From Alloprevotella tannerae (GTDB taxonomy: Bacteria; Bacteroidota; Bacteroidia; Bacteroidales; Bacteroidaceae), in contig JABZGO010000132.1 in assembly GCA_015259305.1 (NCBI GenBank), positions 1 to 5,577 on the forward strand: a stretch of DNA of 5,577 bases. Reading direction: 5' to 3'. The notes under the pieces are model-generated. The model was not told the DNA's origin. It saw only the letters and a program-made list of their open reading frames with translations, and did not search any database. Below are positions 1-5,277 of the stretch, piece by piece (the stretch's first letter is position 1; every line of letters starts with the position of its first letter). Both the position numbers and the translations under genes were made by a program.

Positions 1-300
1 CCCCGATGGGGTTATTTGCGGCGGTAAGGTGTTGGGCTTCGCTATAATTGCTGTGTGGGTCAAATGGGATGCGGCGTTTTGCAATGATGTGGCGTGTCTT
101 ATTCCGCCTTGATGCATCAAATAGCACCGACAACCTCTTATGGTTGGTCTTTCAAGTTTTGTGTGGGAGAAGTCGAGTAGCGAGGGGTTACGATGCTAAG
201 CTTTCAAAACAAATAATCGGGCAGGTTACCTTATGCGCAGCAAGGTTTTGGCTATGCTGCTCTTAACTAACGTGAGTTCGACGTATTCAGAACAAAGTTA
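1..300. other. Region without a convincing gene
   Basis: No reading frame here looks like a conserved protein. A plus-strand frame at 48-266 would give 72 residues rich in Cys, Trp and Arg with no recognisable domain and is probably chance. On the minus strand a frame is open from base 117 to the window edge (it begins MHQGGIRHATS) and continues upstream without a stop to about base 195; it could be a fragment of a hypothetical gene, but its composition is not persuasive. The first 11 bases form CCCC-GAT-GGGG followed by TTATTT, possibly the end of a terminator for a gene left of the window. A -7-like TAACTTTG lies on the minus strand at 293-300. G+C is higher here (33 of 60 in bases 1-60) than in the following 300 bases. 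Confidence 0.5.
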
Positions 301-313
301 ACAAATGAGTGCA

Positions 314-334
314 TTTTTTCTTTTTTCTTTTTTT
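314..334 (+). repeat. Phased T-tract (T6-C-T6-C-T7) upstream of promoter
   Basis: Three T-runs of 6, 6 and 7 are separated by single C residues, so they repeat with a 7-base period. The tract ends 17 bases before the -7 box at 352 and covers the place where the Bacteroidetes -33 element is expected. No clear TTTG -33 motif is present. The tract may bend DNA or act like an UP element. Runs of this length can also change length by slipped-strand replication, which would alter promoter spacing. Function is inferred, not shown. Confidence 0.6.
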
Positions 335-351
335 ATATTAGTATAAATAAC

Positions 352-359
352 TACCTTTG
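352..359 (+). promoter_or_regulatory. Bacteroidetes -7 box (TACCTTTG) for the small-protein/lipoprotein unit
   Basis: TACCTTTG matches the Bacteroidetes housekeeping sigma -7 consensus TAnnTTTG exactly and is followed by CGGC, the usual G/C-containing start region. Transcription would begin near base 365, leaving a leader of about 65 bases that is A-rich, as Bacteroidetes leaders usually are. The -33 element is degenerate and falls in the T-tract. As the gap between the next two genes is only 22 bases, this promoter probably drives both. Confidence 0.7.
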
Positions 360-428
360 CGGCTCTAAACTAACAAAAATAGCAGTTAGGGTAAACGATA
401 CAGTAAATACAAAAACAATATTTAAGTT

Positions 429-635
429 ATGAAAAGTAATGTAACGACGCAGAAGATGCCTTATCTTCAGCCTATTTGTACGCCTATTAACGTGCAAGTA
501 GAGTCTCACTTGTTAGGAATAAGTGCGGAGACAACAGACCCTACAGAGGGCGGAGATCCAACTGGTGGTGATAACTCAACACCAAATCCATTTGCAAGCC
601 CATCTGCCGAGATGCAGTCATATACAGAAGAATAA
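429..635 (+). CDS. Small acidic protein of unknown function, first gene of a two-gene unit
   Basis: This is a 68-residue ORF with no assigned function. The start at 429 sits about 65 bases after a predicted transcription start and has an A/T-rich upstream region (AATATTTAAGTT) instead of a Shine-Dalgarno. An internal Met at residue 10 is a weaker alternative. There is no signal peptide, lipobox or membrane segment. The N-terminal half contains Y12-L-Q-P15, then hydrophobic residues leading to LLGIS (28-32). The C-terminal half is Gly, Asp, Thr, Pro, Ser and Glu rich, with a short repeat DPTEGG/DPTGGD (37-48) and an acidic end (YTEE). The pattern of an N-terminal Y-x-x-P, a mid LLxxS and a variable polar tail resembles short uncharacterised proteins I associate with Bacteroidales genomes; that likeness is from memory. 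The stop lies 22 bases before the lipoprotein start, so co-transcription is likely. It could be a companion or chaperone of the lipoprotein, a modified-peptide precursor (no modifying enzyme is visible), or a leader ORF. Confidence 0.6.
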   Translation: MKSNVTTQKMPYLQPICTPINVQVESHLLGISAETTDPTEGGDPTGGDNSTPNPFASPSAEMQSYTEE

Positions 636-657
636 TTAAGATTTTATTAATAAAGAA

Positions 658-2526
658 ATGAGGGTAATGAAAAAGAATATCTTTTTTCCAATAGCCTGCG
701 CTCTTATGGCAGCTCCATTGCTGACAAGTTGCCAAGACGATGTAGATAGCTCTGCAGGCGAGAAGTCAAATACCCATACTTATAGCCTCGTTGCAGACGC
801 TTCTGAAGGATTGCAGCAGGCGCCTGACAGCCGTGCATTGACAGAAGATGCAAGTCACAATATCAAGTCAAGCTGGGCTAACGAGGATGAAATTTTGGCT
901 TATGTAATTAACGATGGTCTTGAGGCTACAAACTATAGCATGATTACAAATAAGAAATTAGGTAATGGTAACCGCTTTGATGGCGAGATTGCTTCAAAGG
1001 ATACTATCAGTACAAGTAGCCAGATTGCGTTTTTATACCCAGGTAAGGCAGCTCAAGGTAATGACAAGACTATTACTCCTGTTGTTGAAAGCAAAGAAAG
1101 AAGTAGTCTTTTTCATGAGGAAAGCGACAAGATACAAGAGCTTGTTGCGTTGAACCTTACTCAGCAGGATGGTACTGCAGAGACCATTGGTAATCGCTTT
1201 GACTTCCAGTGGTCCAAGCAGAGCCCTAAGTCTGTAAGTGGTAAGAAAGTAAACGTGAACATTGGTAAGATGAAGCGTTTGGTTACAATCTGGGGATTGC
1301 GCTTTACAGACGATAAAAACAAACCTCTTGCAAACATTGACTCTATTTATGTTTCTAACGTAAAGGGTAGCGATGTCCTCAAACTCAGCGATGGTACATT
1401 CGTTGATGGTAACCCAGAGGATGAGGTGATGAACGTTGTCTTGAAACCAAAAGCAGGTGAGAAGTTTAGTTCTGTAGGTGGTAACTATACTTATGTAGCT
1501 TTCCTTCCTGGTACTTACGAGGATGTTGTTGTTACAGCGTACGTAGGTAGTAAGGTGTACCAGAAGTCATATAGCTCAATCACTTTCGGCTCTGACAAGA
1601 TTTATCGTACAGACCTTTTGAAGATGGAAGATACTCAGCAGAAGGCTTATGTTGAGGTACAGGGTATTAAATGGGCTACAGGTAACTTCATCCACTATAA
1701 GGAAGGCTCACAAGAGTACTGGGGTATTGCTCCTACACAGTGGTGGATATCACGCCGTGCTGTGATGTTGAATTCAAATCGTAAGGAAGTTTCTTCAGGT
1801 GGTATTCTTCAGTCTTCACAGTTTGAGAGTAGTCCAAAGCAGAGTCCTGAGGACCTTGATCTCTTCCGTTATGGAGATATTGAAAATGCTCTTAACGTTA
1901 ACAGCAACTCATATAAGGCTGGCTATAAGGATGTTTACGGAAAGCTTTATACAGCTACAGGACTGTTAGGTCAAGAAACAAGTGACCGTTCAAAGGCAAA
2001 AGCTGGTGATATTGTTTGGTATTACACAATGAACAATAAGAGAAAATACCGTATGCCAAATGAAACAGAGTTAAAGTCGCTTTTCACAGTAGCTAACGTT
2101 ATTCCTGCATATTGTTATACAGACAAGGGTACGGTAGTCTATGGTGCATTCTTCACAAACAATGCTACTAATAACGCTGATAAGAGAAAGAAGGCTTTCC
2201 CAACAAAGGCAAGGAGATATGACAAGTATACAAATGTGACTGCATTAGTTCGTGCTAATAAGGGATTGTTCTTGCCTGTTACAGGTAGACGTTCAGATGG
2301 ACTTCCTTCAATTGGCTATAGGGATATGGCTTATGGAGCAGGTGCATACGGTCAGTATATGTGTGGAAATGCTGAAGCCATGAACTGGGACTTCTTATTT
2401 GGTCCAACTGAGTGGAAATTCTCAAAGAACTCTAAGGGACAAGCAAAGGCTATTCGCCCTGTATTGGTAGAAGAGTCTGCTACAGGTTCAGACAATAGTT
2501 TTGCACCATTTGCAAACATTAAGTAA
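658..2526 (+). CDS. Surface-type lipoprotein with fimbrillin (Mfa)-like N-terminal and FISUMP-like C-terminal regions
   Basis: A 622-residue predicted lipoprotein. A basic, hydrophobic signal peptide ends in the lipobox LTSC with the lipidated Cys at residue 25. The following QDDVD resembles the acidic export signal that sends Bacteroidetes lipoproteins to the cell surface. Translation may begin at Met1 or at Met4 (base 667), which gives the more usual MKK start. Residues about 60-325 look fimbrillin-like: SSWANEDEI (71-79), IAFLYPG (123-129) and YVAFLPGTY (279-287) match the W-x-x-x-D-x-I and YP-type landmarks of Mfa-like domains. From about residue 330 the protein resembles a FISUMP domain: GIKWATGNF, RMPNETELKSL (465-475), FLPVTGRR (538-545), GAYGQY (562-567) and a terminal AIRPV (598-602). 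Two Cys (486, 569) could pair. It is probably a surface adhesin or fimbrial tip or accessory component; ligand and partners are unknown. Codons are AT-rich (GGT, GTA, AAG, GCT) compared with the minus-strand receptor. No chaperone or usher genes are in view. Confidence 0.85.
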   Translation: MRVMKKNIFFPIACALMAAPLLTSCQDDVDSSAGEKSNTHTYSLVADASEGLQQAPDSRALTEDASHNIKSSWANEDEILAYVINDGLEATNYSMITNKKLGNGNRFDGEIASKDTISTSSQIAFLYPGKAAQGNDKTITPVVESKERSSLFHEESDKIQELVALNLTQQDGTAETIGNRFDFQWSKQSPKSVSGKKVNVNIGKMKRLVTIWGLRFTDDKNKPLANIDSIYVSNVKGSDVLKLSDGTFVDGNPEDEVMNVVLKPKAGEKFSSVGGNYTYVAFLPGTYEDVVVTAYVGSKVYQKSYSSITFGSDKIYRTDLLKMEDTQQKAYVEVQGIKWATGNFIHYKEGSQEYWGIAPTQWWISRRAVMLNSNRKEVSSGGILQSSQFESSPKQSPEDLDLFRYGDIENALNVNSNSYKAGYKDVYGKLYTATGLLGQETSDRSKAKAGDIVWYYTMNNKRKYRMPNETELKSLFTVANVIPAYCYTDKGTVVYGAFFTNNATNNADKRKKAFPTKARRYDKYTNVTALVRANKGLFLPVTGRRSDGLPSIGYRDMAYGAGAYGQYMCGNAEAMNWDFLFGPTEWKFSKNSKGQAKAIRPVLVEESATGSDNSFAPFANIK

Positions 2527-2641
2527 ATTGGTGTTGTCCACTTTAAGGTTTTGTTTCAAGGCTAAACATAAAGTTAAGTTTGTGCTTTTATAAACATAAA
2601 ACCCAAGATAAAATCCCATCATAGATAGATGAAAATCTAAC

Positions 2642-2725
2642 TAGTTGTCCCTTAAAAACAATATTTCAGCATAGAGCTTGTCAATACAAACTTTATGCTG
2701 AAATATTGTTTTTAAGGGATGACTA
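2642..2725. repeat. Near-perfect 84-base palindrome (long hairpin)
   Basis: Bases 2648-2673 are exactly complementary to 2694-2719 (26 bp, including CCCTTAAAAACAATATTTC and its complement). Outside, 2642-2647 pairs with 2720-2725 if two G-U pairs are allowed. Inside, 2674-2681 pairs with 2686-2693 apart from one mismatch and one G-U, leaving the 4-base loop CAAT. The whole segment therefore folds into about 40 base pairs. The ends are TA on both sides. There is no T-run after the stem on the plus strand, so it is not a standard intrinsic terminator, although it may block transcription or RNA decay at the end of the lipoprotein mRNA. Its length and symmetry fit a fold-back mobile element equally well. 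Confidence 0.85.
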
Positions 2726-2760
2726 AATAGATCAGAAGCGAAATGTTCTTTTCTTGGCTG

Positions 2761-2768
2761 CAAATTTA
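2761..2768 (-). promoter_or_regulatory. Possible minus-strand -7 box (TAAATTTG) facing the palindrome
   Basis: Read on the minus strand, TAAATTTG is followed by CAGCC, an exact match to TAnnTTTG with the usual downstream context. Transcription would start near base 2754 and run through the 84-base hairpin towards the 3' end of the lipoprotein gene. No clear -33 TTTG is present at the right distance. The match is short and the DNA is AT-rich, so a chance occurrence is likely enough to keep confidence low. Confidence 0.25.
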
Positions 2769-2906
2769 TGGGATTTTACTTTGAATAAACATAAATACAT
2801 AGAAATTTGTGAGAAGAAAGATTTTCTATGTCCCGATTATGATATATTGAGATGATAATTTAAGGCTTTAGAAGACTAGAATTATTGAAGGAGGGCGTTT
2901 AAAAGA

Positions 2907-2942
2907 GTTTTCCTCGGCAAAGAAAGCTCTGCTGAGGAAAAC
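2907..2942 (-). terminator. Probable intrinsic terminator of the TonB-dependent receptor gene
   Basis: GTTTTCCTCGGCA (2907-2919) and TGCTGAGGAAAAC (2930-2942) form a 13-bp stem with one non-Watson-Crick position and a 10-base loop. On the minus strand the stem is followed by TCTTTTAAA. It lies 48 bases past the receptor stop codon, the expected place. The A-run before the hairpin on the plus strand reads as the T-run for minus-strand transcription. It may also stop plus-strand read-through. Confidence 0.75.
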
Positions 2943-2990
2943 GATAGCGCCGGAATGGTGCGCTCAATATTGTTGCCGGTCAATGAGGGA

Positions 2991-5054
2991 CTATAAACGC
3001 CACACTGCGCCGATTCGAAATAAGAAGCCCGGCTGCTCGACGTTGCCTACGTCGTAATAATGCGTGCCTGTCAGGTTGGAGAGATCGGCAAAGACGTCGT
3101 AGCGCTTGCCTTTCCAGCTGATTTTGCAGTCTAAGATGCCTTGCGTGCCGTAAGGCTGCAAGATGCCCGTACTTTTAGCTTGCCGGTAGACTAAGTATTG
3201 CCCGACTCTGTTCGTCAAACGGAAGTTCCAATCGGCGGAAAGCGGGCCGAAGATGCGATGCCGGAGATGTACGATGAATTGATGTCGCAAATATTCCATC
3301 GCATAATTCGACTTAAAATAGGCTTGATCATCTTTCCTGTTTTGGTGAATATGGGCATAAGCGATAGAGAATTGCTGCAAGGGCTGTCGAGGACCGAATA
3401 GTTCTGCGGCATTGAAGAGCAAGCGACAATTGAAACCGAAGTTGTCCAAGCGGAAGTTGGTGGCGTGAAACTTATCCGTGGCTGAAAACATCACCCAATC
3501 GATCATATTTGCACCGCGATTATAAAAGGCGCGCAAATCAGCTTGAAAGGCGGCCGCCTTGTAGCTACCGCCCAACCGAAAGGCGTTGATTTCTTCCGCT
3601 TGTAGTCCGATATTGCCCTGTTGCGTCGGACTTTTGTAGTACAAGTCAGTGAATGTGGGCAAGCGGAGCGATTTATTCCAAGAGGCAAACAATTGCCAGC
3701 CTTCGGCGGGTCGATAACTGAGATCCAAGCCCGGATAAAGTTTGAATCGTCGGCCTATTCCGCTGTTTCGCTGTGCGAGTAAACCGGCAGAGAGCGTCCA
3801 ATGCTTGAAGACCAGACTGTGTTCGGCGAAGAAGGAAACGTTTGTGCGGTTGTCGTGTTTCGTATAATATATATTGTCATAGCCGGGTACGGAAAAGAAG
3901 CGCAGACTGTCCATCGGCCGCCCCAGATTCGTGCTGAAGAGTTCTTCGTGGCGAAGTTCAGCGCCAAAGGCCGTTCGCCCCAGACGCCATTGTGTCCAGG
4001 CGTTGATGCCGACCGTATAAACGTCGCCGCGGTTGAAGTTTTCGTATTTGTGTGTATGGCGGATCAATTGAAAGTGATCGTAATTGCGTAGCCAAGATAC
4101 GCTTGGCGTAAGGTGCAGCTGCCCTTTCGTACTCATCGTTGCCGAGACGAAATGGCGGCGCGTGGCCTCCCACTGATTGGGAAAGGCGCCGGAATAGAAA
4201 GTGTTGGCGCCAAAATCGTTGAACGTCGTGCCGGCTTGTACGTCTGCGCGGACGGCAGCGTCTTCATAGCGGCCCTGCCAAAAGAATTTTCCGCCTTTGA
4301 AGTCTCCGTTTCTCACGGCGCCGTCTGAACGTTGGAAGCTGCCGCTTAAGCTTGTCGCCCACTTTTCGCCTTGCAGCGCACTCCTCCCTTCGGCGGCCAA
4401 ATAAGCATACGAGCCGCTGCTCAGCGCGAGTCGCAGTTTGTCGCCGCCTGTGCGCGTGATGATATTGATAGCGCCTGAAAAGGCCTGCGATCCAAACAAG
4501 CGCGAAGCGGCGCCCTCGAGTATTTCGATGCGCTCAATATCGGCAAGATTAAGTGGGAAGTCGGCCGCGTTGTGGCCGGTCTGAGGATTGTTAATGGAGA
4601 TCCCATTAACGAGTAAGGTAATTTGATCAAAGGTGCCTCCGTCGATGCTTATGTCGGTCTGCAAGCCAAAGCCTCCGCGTTGGCGCACGTCAATGCCGAC
4701 GGCTAATTTTAAAACATCGTTGACTGTTGTCACACCGGCCGACTGAAGGTCTTCCTTCGTCAGCGAGATCACTTGGCGGGCTGCCACTTGAGCAGCCATC
4801 GGAGCGCGTGAAGCTGATACGAGCGCTTCTTTGAGCGATGCATCGCCGGCTATCAAGCTATCGCACGCGGCTGCATCAAAGGTTGCAGGGTGGGAAAGCG
4901 CGTGAGCCAGGCAGGGAGTGGCCGTTGTCAGCGTAGCAGCCGAAAGTACGCCGATGCGCACTTCTTTTTGCAACGCAGCAAACAAGGCATATCCCTTGCG
5001 TGCAAAGCTGTGGAACGTCACAACTTCTTTGCTCCTTACGGGTAAGGATTTCAT
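2991..5054 (-). CDS. TonB-dependent outer-membrane receptor, BtuB-like (cobalamin-type substrate inferred)
   Basis: A 687-residue outer-membrane receptor. Residues 1-29 form a basic extension (SFARKGYALFAAL) ahead of a signal-like core, KEVRIGVLSAATL to about residue 52, ending CLAHA. LKEALVSASRAP (74-85) aligns in position and character with the TonB box region of BtuB. The plug spans about 85-205, with VNDVLKLAVGIDVRQRGG (111-128), ISIDGGTFDQITLLVNG (135-151), NPQTGHNAADFPL and IERIEILEGAASRLFGSQAFSGAINIIT (173-200). The rest is a beta-barrel ending YYDVGNVEQPGFLFRIG then AVWRL. The RQRGGFGLQ-DISIDGG-NPQTGH series and the extension match Bacteroidetes receptors that, from memory, often adjoin cobalamin genes, so vitamin B12 or a related corrinoid is the best guess; heme or iron chelates are possible. 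There is no SusC-type N-terminal domain and no SusD neighbour. Met1 is the only early ATG (next Met is residue 86), so the start is firm. It diverges from the barrel gene at 5278. Cobalamin riboswitch motifs are not visible upstream. Confidence 0.92.
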   Translation of the reverse strand: MKSLPVRSKEVVTFHSFARKGYALFAALQKEVRIGVLSAATLTTATPCLAHALSHPATFDAAACDSLIAGDASLKEALVSASRAPMAAQVAARQVISLTKEDLQSAGVTTVNDVLKLAVGIDVRQRGGFGLQTDISIDGGTFDQITLLVNGISINNPQTGHNAADFPLNLADIERIEILEGAASRLFGSQAFSGAINIITRTGGDKLRLALSSGSYAYLAAEGRSALQGEKWATSLSGSFQRSDGAVRNGDFKGGKFFWQGRYEDAAVRADVQAGTTFNDFGANTFYSGAFPNQWEATRRHFVSATMSTKGQLHLTPSVSWLRNYDHFQLIRHTHKYENFNRGDVYTVGINAWTQWRLGRTAFGAELRHEELFSTNLGRPMDSLRFFSVPGYDNIYYTKHDNRTNVSFFAEHSLVFKHWTLSAGLLAQRNSGIGRRFKLYPGLDLSYRPAEGWQLFASWNKSLRLPTFTDLYYKSPTQQGNIGLQAEEINAFRLGGSYKAAAFQADLRAFYNRGANMIDWVMFSATDKFHATNFRLDNFGFNCRLLFNAAELFGPRQPLQQFSIAYAHIHQNRKDDQAYFKSNYAMEYLRHQFIVHLRHRIFGPLSADWNFRLTNRVGQYLVYRQAKSTGILQPYGTQGILDCKISWKGKRYDVFADLSNLTGTHYYDVGNVEQPGFLFRIGAVWRL

Positions 5055-5068
5055 TTGATTTGAATAAA

Positions 5069-5087
5069 ACGTTTAATATTAGAACGT
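5069..5087. promoter_or_regulatory. Short dyad ACGTT-N9-AACGT at the receptor transcription start
   Basis: ACGTT at 5069-5073 and AACGT at 5083-5087 form a perfect 5-bp dyad with a 9-base spacer that itself contains TAATATTA. It lies between the receptor -7 box and its start codon and covers the predicted transcription start near 5082, where a repressor would block initiation. The half-sites are short, so an operator role is only a suggestion. Confidence 0.25.
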
Positions 5088-5088
5088 G

Positions 5089-5096
5089 CAAAAGTA
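5089..5096 (-). promoter_or_regulatory. Bacteroidetes -7 box (TACTTTTG) for the receptor gene
   Basis: On the minus strand TACTTTTG matches TAnnTTTG exactly and is followed by CACG. Transcription would begin near 5082, giving a leader of only about 28 bases before the ATG at 5054. A leader that short cannot hold a cobalamin riboswitch. No strong -33 element is visible. The same octamer faces the other way at 5197-5204. Confidence 0.6.
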
Positions 5097-5196
5097 ATCA
5101 AATTCCGGCCTTCCGCTTATGTTCGGAGATATATTTATGTCGGTTAATTTATCCCAATCTTACTTTCTGCGCAGTGCTCGTCTCAAACTTGTTGAC

Positions 5197-5204
5197 TACT
5201 TTTG
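5197..5204 (+). promoter_or_regulatory. Bacteroidetes -7 box (TACTTTTG) for the outer-membrane barrel gene
   Basis: TACTTTTG matches TAnnTTTG exactly and is followed by CCC. The predicted start is near 5211, giving a leader of about 67 bases to the ATG at 5278. No clear -33 TTTG is seen at the right distance. The leader is A-rich close to the start codon (AAATAAAAATG and CACAAATTATATCACGA), consistent with Bacteroidetes translation initiation. Confidence 0.6.
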
Positions 5205-5277
5205 CCCTCGTTGAAAGCGCAAACTTTCACATTAAGATGCTCGAAATAAAAATGTATAATCACAAATTATATCACGA

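Larger units (their letters stand above)
2590..2795. mobile_element. Candidate MITE-like element: 11-bp direct repeats flanking an inverted-repeat-bounded 184-bp core
   Basis: ATAAACATAAA occurs as a perfect direct repeat at 2590-2600 and 2785-2795. Just inside each copy lie imperfect inverted repeats: CAAGATAAAATCCCAT at 2604-2619 and the complement of CAAAGTAAAATCCCAT at 2768-2783 (14 of 16 match, with 11 contiguous). Direct repeats outside terminal inverted repeats are the hallmark of a transposed element with a target-site duplication. The 184-bp core (2601-2784) has no ORF and contains a long palindrome. Against this, a third TAAACATAAA lies at 2563-2572, the region is AT-rich so short repeats can arise by chance, and the inverted repeats start 3 and 1 bases in from the direct repeats. 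It could instead be a structured non-coding RNA or terminator region. Confidence 0.35.
2527..2990. other. Convergent intergenic region with nested repeats, no gene
   Basis: The 464 bases between the converging lipoprotein and receptor genes contain no plausible coding frame. The left two thirds are very AT-rich (16 G+C in bases 2581-2640) and hold the nested direct repeat, inverted repeat and palindrome described separately. An AT-rich 9-bp inverted repeat (2797-2805 with 2823-2831, loop 17) follows. The right end holds the probable receptor terminator. No canonical hairpin plus T-run is seen directly after the lipoprotein stop, so the long palindrome at 2642-2725 may end that transcript. Confidence 0.7.

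Noticed and set aside
1..117. Minus-strand frame open to the left edge (MHQGGIRHATS...)
   Set aside because: It lacks recognisable features and is cut by the window edge; coding status cannot be judged from the part shown.
129..149. GAC-AACC / GGTT-G-GTC hairpin as a terminator
   Set aside because: Seven pairs with a bulge and no T-run; not better than chance.
48..266. 72-residue plus-strand reading frame
   Set aside because: It is rich in Cys, Trp and Arg, has no recognisable domain, and has no promoter or start context; most likely a chance frame.
293..300. TAACTTTG on the minus strand as a promoter
   Set aside because: The octamer matches TAnnTTTG, but there is no -33 element at proper spacing and no convincing minus-strand gene downstream.
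370..389. CTAAC...GTTAG in the lipoprotein leader as a riboswitch stem
   Set aside because: Only 5 bp, with no surrounding conserved structure.
2590..2795. CRISPR-like array from the repeated TAAACATAAA
   Set aside because: Three copies of a 10-mer with unequal spacing (28 and 195 bases), no typical repeat length and no cas genes.
2797..2831. 9-bp inverted repeat ATAGAAA-type with a 17-base loop
   Set aside because: AT-rich, long loop and no T-run; probably chance in this composition.
3198..4328. Several plus- and minus-strand frames inside the receptor gene
   Set aside because: All are shadows of the 687-residue receptor, which has clear plug and barrel motifs in its own frame.
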